Assembly: GCA_033557465.1 (NCBI GenBank)
Contig: CM066032.1
Span: forward strand, 54,596,955-54,660,954
Length of the DNA stretch: 64,000 nt
Reading direction: 5' to 3'
From: Ichthyophis bannanicus
Lineage: Eukaryota; Chordata; Amphibia; Gymnophiona; Ichthyophiidae
Shown: positions 1 to 10,621 of the stretch, piece after piece
Layout of the letters: each line of letters starts with the position of its first letter
How positions within the stretch are numbered: the first letter of the stretch is position 1
Program-made: the position numbers and the translations under genes
The notes under the pieces: generated by a model
Told to the model about the DNA's origin: nothing
What the model saw: only the letters and a program-made list of their open reading frames with translations
The model's database searches: none

Positions 1-919
1 TAGCTCTGTCAGAGCTGGATTCTAGGGCATTGTCTGAGGCTTCTCGCTCTGTCAGAGCTGGGTTCTAGGGCATGTCTGAGGCTTCTCACTCTGTCAGAGC
101 TGGGTTCTAGGGCATGTCTGAGGCTTCTCGCTCTGTCAGAGATGGGTTCTAGGGCATGTCTGAGGCTTCTTGCTCTGTCAGAGCTGGATTCTATGACATT
201 GTCTGAGGCTTCTCGCTCTGTCAGAGCTGGGTTCTAGGGCATTGTCTGAGGCTTCTCGCTCTGTCAGAGCTGAGTTCTGTGGCATTGTCTGAGGCTTCTC
301 GCTCTGTCAGAGCTGGGTTCTAGGGCATGTCTTAGGCTTCTCGCTCTGTCAGAGCTGGGTTCTAGGGTATGTCTGAGGCTTCTCGCTCTGTCAGAGCTGG
401 GTTCTAGGGCATGTCTGAGGCTTCTCGCTCTGTCAGAGCTGGGTTCTAGGGCATGTCTGAGGCTTCTCGCTCTGTCAGAGCTGGGTTCTAGGGCATGTCT
501 GAGGCTTCTCGCTCTGTCAGAGCTGGGTTCTAGGGCATGTCTGAGGCTTCTCGCTCTGTCAGAGCTGGGTTCTAGGGTATGTCTGAGGCTTCTCGCTCTG
601 TCAGAGCTGGGTTCTAGGGCATGTCTGAGGCTTCTCGCTCTGTCAGAGCTGGGTTCTAGGGCATGTCTGAGGCTTCTCGCTCTGTCAGAGCTGGGTTCTA
701 GGGCATGTCTGAGGCTTCTCTCTCTGTTAGAGCTGGGTTCTAGGGTATGTCTGAGGCTTCTCGCTCTGTCAGAGCTGGGTTCTAGGATATGTCTGAAGCT
801 TCTCGCTCTATCAGAGCTGGGTTCTAGGGTATGTCTGAGGCTTCTCGCTCTGTCAGAGCTGGGTTCTAGGGTATGTCTGAGGCTTCTCGCTCTGTCAGAG
901 CTGGATTCTAGGGCATTGT
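1..919. repeat. 42/43-bp tandem minisatellite
   Basis: About 21-22 head-to-tail copies of a unit that reads gctctgtcagagctgggttc followed by tagggcatgtctgaggcttctc. Most units are 42 bp. Some carry an extra T (gcattgtctg) and are 43 bp. Copies differ by single substitutions, and blocks of identical variants (for example gggtatg) recur, which suggests spread by unequal exchange. The array begins before the window. No frame gives a convincing protein. Confidence 0.95.
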
Positions 920-1146
920 AGGAAGTTCCAGAAGAGTCCTTTCAATAAATAAATATGCTTTGGGGTTTTAAGTAAGAACATAAGAACATAAGAAATGCCA
1001 TACTGGGTCAGACCGAGGTCCATCAAGCCCAGTATCCTGTTTCCAACAGTGGTCAATCTAGGTCATACGTACCTAGCAGTTTCCCCAAAAGACACAGGTT
1101 CTGCAGTGCTTGTACTAGGTCAAGCATTGATATCCTGGGTCCCTTT

Positions 1147-1287
1147 TTAATAGCGGTTTATGGACCTTTCCTCCAGGAACTTGTCCAAACCTTTTTTAAA
1201 CCCAGCTATACTAACAGCCCTTACTACATCCTCCGGTAACAGATTCCAGAGTTTGATTACACGTTGAGTGAAGAAATATTTTCTCTT
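1147..1287 (-). CDS. Last 46 codons of CR1 copy 1 ORF2, detached by the L2 insert
   Basis: Reads [20 protein letters not shown] and onward to a stop at 1147-1149, matching the C-terminus of copies 2 and 3. It is too short to stand alone and is significant only as proof that the L2 split one reading frame. Confidence 0.85.
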   Translation of the reverse strand, partial: KRKYFFTQRVIKLWNLLPEDVVRAVSIAGFKKGLDKFLEERSINRY

Positions 1288-2251
1288 ATTTAATTTAATT
1301 TAATTTAATTTAATTAACAGATTATTTATATACCGCTCCTTCCATTGATCAGGTGCGGTTTCCATATAACAACAATAAACAGTGTGGTCTGTTTTTACAT
1401 ATAACATTTGTAGCTAGGTAAATACAGTTAACAATTAATAATTAACAATTAACAATTAGTAAACTATGTACAGTTGAACATAATTAAACTATATACATTG
1501 TTTTGTTTTTCATTTACTTATTCGCTTTGTTTTAGGGTGTATCACTTCATTCTTTTGATGAGTTGTGTATTACTCGGGGTGGGATTATCCTTTATCCAGT
1601 TGGGGGGTGTGTGGTGTGCTGGTCAGAGATCCATAATGCTTTGTGAATAAGTGTGTTTTGAGTTTTTTTCTGAACTCCATTATGTCGGGTAATTGTCTTA
1701 GTTCTATTGGGATTGTGTTCCACAAGATAGGTGCTGCATGGGAGAAGGCTTTTTTGTTAGTGGATTTATTGGCCCTAATGAATTCTTTTGGAGTGGTTCT
1801 GTGATTAAGCTGGTCTCTCCTTTGTAGATTGTGTGTAGGTTCTATTTTGATAAGGTTATTTATGGGCAGGGGTGCTGTTTTTGTTATGGCTTTGTAGGTG
1901 GTTAATATAGTTTTATATTCTATGCGGCTTTGAATCGGGAGCCAGTGTAGATATTCTAAGATTGGGGTTATATGTTGGAAAGGTGGGGCTTTCGTTATGG
2001 TCCTTGCTGCTGCGTTTTGTGCTAATTGAAGTTTTTTTATGGCTTCCTTGCTTACGCCAAGTAAGGTTAGGTTTGCGAAGTCGAAATGTGGGGTTATGAT
2101 TGCTTGTATGACGCGTTGGAAGTCCTGTAAGTGCATTAGTGGGCGGAGTTGCTTTAATATTTTTAGTTTAAAGTAAACTTTTTTTGCTATGTTTCTTACA
2201 TGTGTGTCCATGCTGAGATGTTTATCCAGTATCACACCTAAGTAGCGTATT
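1288..2251 (-). mobile_element. 5'-truncated L2-type LINE inserted in CR1 copy 1
   Basis: It interrupts the CR1 between ttttctctTATT and TCTTAAATAG, which are contiguous in the other CR1 copies. On the minus strand it begins at the codons for QIRYLGVILD, runs through the C-terminal part of ORF2 (1585-2250), and ends in a 3' UTR containing accgc/gcggt stem-like pieces and an (AAATT)n tail (1288-1314). The open frame makes it one of the youngest insertions here. Confidence 0.85.
1585..2250 (-). CDS. C-terminal fragment of L2 ORF2
   Basis: About 220 residues, open to a natural stop. It holds the region after the RT palm: a QLAQNAAAR stretch, then HITPILEYLHWLPI, a thumb/C-terminal signature shared by L2-clade elements, and WNTIPIELRQLPDIMEFRKKL near the end. 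It has no endonuclease or RT catalytic residues because the insertion is 5'-truncated, so it encodes no active enzyme. Confidence 0.8.
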   Translation of the reverse strand: MRYLGVILDKHLSMDTHVRNIAKKVYFKLKILKQLRPLMHLQDFQRVIQAIITPHFDFANLTLLGVSKEAIKKLQLAQNAAARTITKAPPFQHITPILEYLHWLPIQSRIEYKTILTTYKAITKTAPLPINNLIKIEPTHNLQRRDQLNHRTTPKEFIRANKSTNKKAFSHAAPILWNTIPIELRQLPDIMEFRKKLKTHLFTKHYGSLTSTPHTPQLDKG

Positions 2252-5077
2252 TGTCTTAAATAGTTTACCCCGTAGCTTCATTACATGTCCCCTAGTCCTT
2301 CTATATTCTGATAGCGTAAACAATTGATCCACGTTTATCCGTTCCACTCCATTCATTAATTTATAGACCTCTATCATATCTCCCCTCAGACGTCTCTTTT
2401 CCAGGTTAAAGAGCCCTAACCTTTTTAGCCTCTCTTCATAGGAGTAGCCTTCCATCCCCTTCACCAATTTGGTGGCTCTTCTCTGTACTTTTTCTAATAA
2501 CTCTATGTCCTTTTTAAGATACGGTGACCAGAATTGCACACAATATTCAAGGTGCGGTCGTACCATGGAGCGATACAGAGGCATTATAATATCCTTTGTT
2601 TTATTCTCCATCCCTTTCCTTATGATACCTAGCATTCTATTTGCTTTCTTGGCCGCCGCTGCACACTGGGCGGAGGGTTTTAACATGTTATCCACGATGA
2701 CTCCTAAATCTTTTTCCTGGGTGGTGGTTTCTAATGTGGAGCCTTGCATCGTGTAACTATAGTGTGGGTTGTTCTTTCCTAGGTGCATAACTTTGCACTT
2801 GTCCACATTAAATTTCATCTGCCATTTGGATGCCCAGTCTTCCAATTTATCCAGATCCTCCTGCAGTTTTCCACAATCCTCTTGGGTTTTAACAACTTTA
2901 AACAGTTTTGTGTCATCTGCAAATTTGATAACCTCACTAGTTATTCCCTTTTCCAGGTCCTTCATGAATATGTCAAAAAGTAGCGGACCCAGTACAGATC
3001 CCTGGGGTACTCCACTATTCACCTTTTTCCATTGGGAATATTGGCCATTTAGCCCTACCCTCTGCTTTCTATCTTTTAACCAGTTCCCGATCCACAATAG
3101 TACACTGCCTCCTATCCCATGACTTTTTAGCTTTGCCAAAAGTCTCTGATGGGGGACCTTGTCAAAAGCTTTCTGAAAGTCCAGATACACTATATCAACC
3201 GACTCACCTTTGTCTACCTGTTTATGCACACCTTCAAAAAAACAGATCAGATTAGTAAGACAAGATCTTCCTTGTCTAAAGCCATGTTGGCTGTCTCCCA
3301 TTAGGCCATGACTATCTACATGCTGTGTAATTTTGTTCTTTATGATGGTTTCTACCATTTTCCCTGGTACTGACGTCAGGCTCACCGGTCTGTAATTTCC
3401 CGGGTCACCCCTGGAACCCTTTTTAAAAATTGGTGTTACGTTGGCGACCCTCCAATCTTCAGGTATTACAGATGATTTTAATGAAAGTTCACAGATTACC
3501 AATAGCAGGTCTGCAATCTCATATTTCAGTTCTTTCAACACTCTGGGATGTATACCATCCGGTCCAGGTGATTTGCTACTATTCAGTTTATCAAATAGTT
3601 GTAATATATCTTCCCGGTGTAGCGATATTTCTCTTAATTCCTCTGCAGTATCACCTTTAAATACCACTTCAGTCTTGGGTAACATCCCTACATCTTCCTC
3701 AGTAAAGACCGAAGCAAAGAATTCATTCAGTCTCTCTGCTATAGCCTTGTCTCCTCTTACTGCCCCTTTTACCCCTCTATCATCTAATGGTCCAATTGAC
3801 TCTCTCACAGGCCTTTTGCTATGAATGTACTTGAAAAAGTCTTTATTTCGTGTTTTTGCTTCCATAGCAAGTTTCTTCTCAAATTCCCGCTTTGCCTGCC
3901 TTATCAATGCTTTGCATTTAACTTGCCAGTGCTTGTGCTGTTTCCAGTTTTCATCATTTGGCTCTTTTTTCCATTTCCTGAAGGTTGCTCTTTTGGCAGC
4001 AACAGCCTCTCTGACCTCACCTTTAAACCATGCTGGCAGTTTTTTGGACTTTCTGCCACTTTTCTTAATGCGTGGAATACAGCTGGTCTGGGCTTCGAGG
4101 ATAGTATTTTTAAATAACACCCAAGCTTGCTGTAAGTCTTTAACCTTTGGAACCGCTCCTTTTAGTTTTTTCCGAACTATATTCCTCATTCTATAATAGT
4201 CTCCCTTTTGAAAGTTAAAAGGTAGTACTGTGGATTCCTTTACTATCTGTCCTCCACTGATTAAATCAAACATGATCATACTATGATCACTATTGCCAAG
4301 TGGTCCCAACACCCTTATTTCTTGCACCAGATCTGGCGTTCCACTAAGGACTAGGTCCAGTATGGCTTCCCCTCTGGTTGGTTCATGAATCAGCTGCTCC
4401 AAGAAGCAGTCATTTATTTCATCTAGAAACTTTATCTCTTTAGCTTGTCCTGCTGTGAGACTGTCCCAGTCGATACCGGGGTAATTGAAATCACCCATTA
4501 TTACTACTCTGTTGTGGCTTTTGTTAGCTTCCTTGATTTCTTTGAGCATTTCATCATCCATTTGTTCATTCTGGCCAGGCGGTCGATAGTATACTCCCAC
4601 TGCCATCACCTTCCCCTTCATAAATGGAATTTCAATCCATAGAGATTCTACAGCAAATTTTGTTCCCTGCAAAACTTTAATCCTTTCTGACTCAATGCCC
4701 TCTCTAACATAGAGCGCAACCCCTCCACCAATTTGTTCAGCTCTATCATTACGATATAGTTTGTATCCAGGTATCACAGTGTCCCACTGGTTATCCTCCT
4801 TCCACCATGTCTCTGAGAGTGCAATCATATCTAACCTCTCATTTAGTGCTATATATTCTAATTCTCCCATCTTATTGTTTAGATTTCTAGCATTGGCATA
4901 CAAGCATTTTAGAGACTGTATTTTATTAATATTAATCTGGCTATTGGTAGGCATGGGTAATTGGGAATCTTTATGCTCTGTCTGCTCCTTACTCAAGGGC
5001 ATTTGGGCTACTATACTCCCTTTTGGAACCTCACTGCTTTTGGTAGTATCCTTCAAGGATACCTTTGTCCGAACCAT
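2252..5077 (-). CDS. CR1 copy 1 ORF2: endonuclease-reverse transcriptase, cut by an L2 insertion
   Basis: ORF2 nicks the target DNA and copies the element RNA at the nick (target-primed reverse transcription). Starting at Met 5077, the apurinic-type endonuclease is at residues 55-275, with YANARN near 60, SETWW (Glu89), GDFN at 195-198 and SDH at 263-265. The RT occupies about 480-800, with SPGPDG near 505, YLDFQKAFD at 631-639, [11 protein letters not shown] near 690 and the catalytic FADD at 719-722. No stop or frameshift occurs over about 940 codons. The frame then runs into the L2 insert, which adds a short foreign tail; the genuine last 46 or so codons lie beyond it at 1147-1287, still open. 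An intact copy would be about 987 residues, as judged from copy 3. Frame preservation implies recent activity of this family, although this copy is now disabled. Confidence 0.9.
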
Positions 5078-5112
5078 GCGCTCTTGGGTGACTGTCGGCT
5101 TTCCCCTATTTT

Positions 5113-6033
5113 CTAGTTTAAAAGCTTCTCTATCTCTTTTTTAAAGGTTAATGCCAGCAGTCTGGTCCCATCCTGATTAAGGTGAAGTCCATCCCTTCGG
5201 AAGAGCCCCCCCTTTCCCCAGAATGTTCCCCAGTTCCTAACAAATCCAAAACCCTCATCCTTGCACCATTGTCTCATCCACGCATTGAGACTCCGGAGCT
5301 CTGCCTGTCTTTTGGGTCCTGCACATGGAACAGGAAGCATTTCGGAGAACGCTATCCTGGAAGTTCTGGATTTCAACTTCCTACCTAAAAGCTTAAATTT
5401 AGCCTCCAGAACTTCCCTACCACATTTTCCTATGTCATTGGTACCAACATGTACCAAGACAGCAGACTCCCCCCCAGCACTATCTATGATCCTATCTAGG
5501 CGGTGCGTGAGATCTGCTACCTTCGCACCAGGCAGGCATGTTACCAGGCGATCCTCACGTCCACCAGCCACCCAGCTATCTACATTCCTAATGATTGAAT
5601 CACCAACTATAACAGCTGTCCTGACCCTCCCCTCATGGGGACATGGCCCTGGAGAAACGTCCTCGGTGCGAGAGGGTTTTACATCACCTGGAGGACAGGT
5701 CCTAGTTACAGGATCACTTCCTGCCACACCAGGGTGATGCTCTCCTGTCACGTGACCTCTCTCCTCCATGGCAACAGGGATGCTGCCAGACTGGAGGTGG
5801 GACTTCAGGACTATATCCCTGTAGGTCTCGTCCATGTACTTCTCTGTCTTTCTTATGTCTTCCAGGTCTGCTACTCTAGCCTCTAGAGAACGGACTCGTT
5901 CCCTGAGAGCAAAGAGCTCCCTGCACTTAGTGCATATGTAGGACCTCTCACCAACTGGGAGAAAATCATACATGTGACACTCAATGCAAAAGACCGGAGA
6001 ACCCCCATCTCGTTGCTGGACCTCTGTCTGCAT
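5113..6033 (-). CDS. CR1 copy 1 ORF1: zinc finger, coiled coil and SGNH esterase
   Basis: This 306-residue ORF is intact. Cys16, Cys19, Cys34 and Cys37 form a CxxC-x14-CxxC zinc-binding module. A short charged heptad stretch (about 42-72) probably forms a coiled coil. Residues 138-306 form an SGNH-hydrolase (esterase) domain with the three expected blocks: GDS at 144-146 (nucleophile serine), GTND at 197-200 and DGLHLN at 281-286 (Asp/His). CR1 ORF1 proteins are known to pair a PHD-like finger with an esterase; the domain is thought to help RNP formation or membrane passage. ORF2 starts 35 bases downstream. The same protein is present, with two stop codons, in copy 4 at 60819-61739. Confidence 0.9.
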   Translation of the reverse strand: MQTEVQQRDGGSPVFCIECHMYDFLPVGERSYICTKCRELFALRERVRSLEARVADLEDIRKTEKYMDETYRDIVLKSHLQSGSIPVAMEERGHVTGEHHPGVAGSDPVTRTCPPGDVKPSRTEDVSPGPCPHEGRVRTAVIVGDSIIRNVDSWVAGGREDRLVTCLPGAKVADLTHRLDRIIDSAGGESAVLVHVGTNDIGKCGREVLEAKFKLLGRKLKSRTSRIAFSEMLPVPCAGPKRQAELRSLNAWMRQWCKDEGFGFVRNWGTFWGKGGLFRRDGLHLNQDGTRLLALTFKKEIEKLLN

Positions 6034-6362
6034 CTTAGTTTAAAGCTTGTGTTTAGGTCTTTTAAATTCGGTATATAATAAGGATTGGTGTAGATGCTTA
6101 TACTAATAAAAGTGTATCTAATACCCCTAATACACCCTGTGTACCTGAAGCTTAATTAATCTCAGGTCCTCTGTGTATGACTGATTTGGATTAAGAGCTG
6201 CACCTGAGAGCAGCCCCTTTCCTCTAAGATGTGCAAGTACCTATAAAACTACAATTACCCCAGGGGTGGGTGGGTGCTGGGGAGGGAGGGAGGGAGATAA
6301 GTCCTATTAAAGAGGGCAGTTACAAGGTACCCTGTCCTGAACCCTCAGCAGGGGGATGGGGG

Positions 6363-6985
6363 TACCACACAAGGCCCAGTTAGTTGAGAGAGGCAAGGTA
6401 AGTACAGCTGAGAAGGCTGAACTAGCACACCACTAAGACAAACAATAAATAATTAAACAAACAGTTAGACAAACAGTAAATAATTAAATAAACAGCTAGA
6501 ACTCACAGTAAGATGTCCCAGGAGGCAAATATCCACTCACTAGCAGAGCTCTGTAAAAGTACAGCCCTTCTCTGATCAGAGAAAAGCAAACTAAAACAGA
6601 CTATGCACACGTGGAGAAAACAGGAAGAAGGCTACACAATACCTCAGGGGGAGGGGGGGAGGGGCAGGATTCACTCAGGCAGGCAAGGACAGGAAAAAAG
6701 TTTAACAAACAGCAGGTTCTTGGGAGAGAGATTTAATTCAAAATGGCTACCACACAAAGCCCAGTTAGTTGAGAGAGGCAAGGTAAGTACAGCTGAGAAG
6801 GCTGAACTAGCACACCACTAAGACAAACAATAAATAATTAAACAAACAGTTAGACAAACAGTAAATAATTAAATAAACAGCTAGAACTCACAGTAAGATG
6901 TCCCAGGAGGCAAATATCCACTCACTAGCAGAGCTCTGTAAAAGTACAGCCCTTCTCTGATCAGAGAAAAGCAAACTGAAAAGCA
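6363..6985 (-). repeat. Tandem duplication, 385-bp period, in the 5' region of CR1 copy 1
   Basis: The sequence starting taccacacaaggcccagtta at 6363 recurs at 6748 with few changes, down to the shared segment ctctgatcagagaaaagcaa (ending near 6590 and 6977). Promoter monomers in tandem are familiar from some LINE 5' UTRs, so these may be promoter units. The equivalent part of copy 4 (59906-60480) is unrelated in sequence. Confidence 0.75.
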
Positions 6986-7244
6986 AAGTAGGGCTGCAAG
7001 TTTTTAGGCAAGCTCAGGTTTGAAGTTATGATGGGGTTTATAGAATCCCATAGAAATCTGATCTTTGATAAGTAACAATTCTGAGATGTTGACAAAATCT
7101 TATCCACAGAGAAGACACTTCTGTTCTCATGTTATATTTAAAAGAAATTAAATAGATTCTCTCCTACCTGACTAGAATATGACAGGGCCTCATCAGAAGG
7201 TAAAAGCCAGTTGAAGAGGAATTTAAGTAAAAAATCAATTCTAA
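6986..7244. other. Unassigned sequence
   Basis: No gene, no recognisable repeat and no structure seen. It could be the far 5' end of CR1 copy 1 or host DNA beside the long TIR element. Confidence 0.5.
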
Positions 7245-8985
7245 GGGATATGTTTACTAAACGGCGGTAAAGGAGCAGTATTTATTGTGCATTAATGGCA
7301 GGGATAAGGGGTTACTGTGCGGTAAGTGTTCTGGGTGTGTTAGAGGCATTCCGGCGTTAAGGGTGCTAATGGACACTTAGCAGGTGGTAATAGCACATAC
7401 TGTGTTAAGGGGCGGTAGTGGACACAGCGGGCGGTGATAGGATATCAAGGGGTGGTAGTAGATACTTACTGTGTGGTAATAGCACATGTTGCAGGAAGGT
7501 GTCTGCCTTGTACCTTAATGCAGAAAAGTCACTGAAATGCTGAAAGGGGGGGCAGGGAAGCCATTGGAGAAGGTATGGATGCAAGCACAATTGGTAGCTC
7601 ATAAGATCATAAGATATGCCATACTGGGTCAGACCAAGATCCATCAAGCCCAGTATTCTGTTTCCAACAGTGGCCAATCTAGGTCATATGTACCTACCAG
7701 TTTCCCCAAGAGACACAAGTTCCACAATGCTTGTAATGGGTCAAGCATTGATATCATCGGTCATTTCTTAATAATGGTTTATGGATCTTTCCTCCAGGAA
7801 CTTGTCCAAACCTTTTTTAAACCCAGCTACACTAACAGCCTTTACTACATCCTCCGGTAACAAATTCCAGAGTTTGATTACACGTTGAGTGAAAAAATAT
7901 TTTCTTTTATTAGTCTTAAATAGTTTACCCTGTAGCTTCATTGCATGTCCCCTAGTCTTTCTATATTCTGATAACGTAAACAATCGATCTACGTTTACCC
8001 GTTCCACTCCGTTCATTAATTTATAGACTTCTATCATATCTCCCCTCAGCCGTCTCTTTTCCAGGTTAAAGAGCCCTAACCTTTTTAGCCTTTCTTCATA
8101 GGAGTATCCTTCCATCCCCTTTACCATTTTGGTGGCTCTTCTCTGAACCTTTTCTAAAATCGCTATATCCTTTTTAAGATACGGCGACCAGAATTGCACA
8201 CAATATTCAAGGTGCGGTCTCACCATGGAACGATATAGAGGCATTATAATATCTTTTGTTTTATTTTCCATTCCTTTCCTTATCATACCTAGCATTCTAT
8301 TTGCTCTCTTGGCTGCCGCTGCATACTGGGCCGAGGGTTTTAACATGGTATCCACAATGATGCCTAAATCTTTTTCCTGGGTGGTGGTTCCTAATGTGGA
8401 ACCTTGCATCGTGTAACCATAGTTTGGGTTGTTCTTCCCTAGGTGCATAACCTTGCACTTGTCCACATTAAATTTCATCTGCCATTTTGATGCCCAGTCT
8501 TCCAATTTATCAAGATCCTCTTGCAATTTTTCACAATCCTCTTGGGTTTTAACAACTTTAAATAGTTTTGTGTCATCTGCAAATTTGATAACCTCACTCG
8601 TTATTCCACTTTCCAGGTCATTTATGAATATGTCAAAAAGCAGCGGACCCAGCACAGATCCCTGGGGTACACCACTATTCACCTTTCTCCATTGGGAAAA
8701 TTGGCCATTTAGCCCTACCCTCTGCTTTCTATCTTTTTTTTCTTTTTTTTAAATTCTTTATTTCAGATTTTAAGCAAAACAAACAGCAACCAATACAATT
8801 ACAGTACAAAGCAACCAACAAAGCAAAAAAAAAGAAAACTAGAAATAAAAAAACTAACGTACATCACACATGAAATGAGTCCCCCCCCCCCCCACCCTCC
8901 CACCCACCCACCTGGCCCTCTGGGAAACTAAAGGCTTCTCTACCGACTCCCACTAACCAAATCCTACATAACCACGGGGAGAAAG

Positions 8986-9216
8986 TTACAAAGGACTATC
9001 AAGAAGGACCCCAGTTCCCACCTGAGAGTGGGCGACATATTGATCCAGCAAGGGCCATCTCTTAAAATTCAACTCCCTGCTCTCAGGTCGATGGAGTTTG
9101 CTGTAAGTTTTTTCTAACTTAGAGTAATAGCATAATAAATGCCACCACTTTCCTGAACTCAGATTCTGAAAGTTTTTCCAGTGCTCCAGAATCGTCTTTA
9201 GAGCAATGGCAAACAT
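8986..9216 (-). pseudogene. L1 ORF2 C-terminal remnant
   Basis: Short open stretch between the deletion junction and the 3' UTR, containing a WHLLCYYSKLEKTYSKL segment of the kind found near the end of L1 ORF2. It is assigned mainly by its position; the residue match is weak. Confidence 0.45.
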
Positions 9217-9391
9217 GTAATTGAGCAGGAAGCATTCTTCCTTAGACTTATCCTATCAGGAAAAAATCTATACGAGAAGAGGACTTATGTATTGGAGAGA
9301 AAAAAGAGAACTCTTTCTCCCTGGGATGGAGCAATCTCCAAATATCCACTAAACCACAGGAGTCCATGAGAGCAGTGAGCGCTACATTTGC

Positions 9392-9880
9392 TCAAAGGGG
9401 ACGCTCTACCCTCCCAGGGTTCCTGTCGATCAGGGGGTCCCTTACCAGGTTAAAGTCGCCCCCCATAATTATGTGAGCCCCACTCTCCTTCTGGATAACC
9501 CCGCTCAAATCACGGAAAAAATCGGGATCGTCCTTATTAGGGCCATAGATATTCAACAGGGATAAATGTACCTTACCCATCTTTAGCTGAGAGTAGGCCC
9601 ACCTCCCATTGGAATCATGCCTCACATTTATACACTGAAAGGCCAGCGAGGAACTCATCAACGTAGCGACCCCGTTTTTCCTAGTTAGCGCTGGGGAAGA
9701 TCCCACTAACTTATAGCGGTTATCCTCTAACTTAATCGTTTCTTGTGGAGAGAGATGCGTTTCCTGCAAAAAAATAACATCGGCATGCTGCCGTTTACAG
9801 TAAGCTAAAATATTTTTGCGCTTAATCGGAGACTTGATTCCCTTCACATTTAATGATATAATCCTCAGCCCATTAGCCAC
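9392..9880 (-). pseudogene. L1 ORF2 endonuclease N-terminal part
   Basis: About 162 residues beginning MANGLRIISLNVKGIKSPIK, with FLQETHL (catalytic Glu) and IMGGDFNLV (catalytic Asp/Asn). The frame runs into a deletion junction near 9390. The RT is missing entirely. Confidence 0.85.
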
Positions 9881-10621
9881 CCCCCCCCCGATTAATTATG
9901 ATACCATGAAAGTCAGTAAGAAGAAAACAGTAACCCAGGCTACAAAAGTCCCCAGAGAGCCAGTCCCCACCCCCCACCCAACAAAATTTAAACCAAAATA
10001 TAAACCAAATAATTGGGTCAGACAGCTGGACCACTATTACAGCATAGGGCAGCCCAGGCCCCTACTAACCAACCTCCCATCCCCATCCTAACAGGTAGGC
10101 TAGTTGCTAACACAAATACCTACTAGCTCCATCATTCTTACCATCCATAATGGCATCTCTCAAGGCCCTTTCCAGAAGCACTTCTGCCGGACCAACCTCC
10201 ACAAAGGAACAAACAGGTAAATGAATAGGTTCTTAACAAACAAAGATAATTAACAACTTAGAAGCGTCCCGTAAGAGAGTCTAGAAGAGGTTGCAGTAAT
10301 TGGAACTCCCGCATCACCTTAGAGAGCAAGAACATAGTAGTAGAAGTACCATATAAAGTTCAACAAGCAACCCGGGGTACAGATCACCGATGAGCCAGGA
10401 TACACGCCAGGCGTAAGGATTCCCCACACTCTGCAAACTGGTGGTAGGCCTTCAGGGTACACAGCCCCACTGCGTCCCCTTCTCAGTAGGCAGATGAACC
10501 AAAGCTGACTTAATTCCGTGCCATGGAAGAAGGAGAAAGGGAAGGGACCCTGTCACTGAAAAACCAAGACAATCTCCCCATTCACAGTGAGCTTCACCTC
10601 AGGTACTAGCCCGAGAAACAA

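Larger units (their letters stand above)
973..6990 (-). mobile_element. CR1-clade LINE, copy 1, near full length
   Basis: Read on the minus strand it has, in order, a duplicated 5' region, ORF1 (5113-6033), ORF2 (2252-5077 plus its last codons at 1147-1287) and a short 3' UTR ending in repeats of the acataag type at about 973. The esterase ORF1, the endonuclease plus RT ORF2 and the tandem octamer-like 3' end are those of CR1 elements. The only large lesion is an L2 fragment at 1288-2251. This is the best-preserved CR1 in the window. The 5' boundary is uncertain and is set at the end of the second 5' repeat. Confidence 0.9.

Noticed and set aside
1..919. Coding tandem-repeat protein
   Set aside because: Units of 42 and 43 bp are mixed, so no frame is maintained, and stops occur in the array.
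2469..5144. Plus-strand frames of 65-127 codons opposite CR1 ORF2
   Set aside because: They are antisense shadows; the same frames appear opposite every CR1 copy and none has its own motif.
8881..8893. Poly-C run as a functional site
   Set aside because: A simple homopolymer in the L1 3' UTR; similar G or C runs at 33120, 51095, 51888 and 57475 lie in different repeats.
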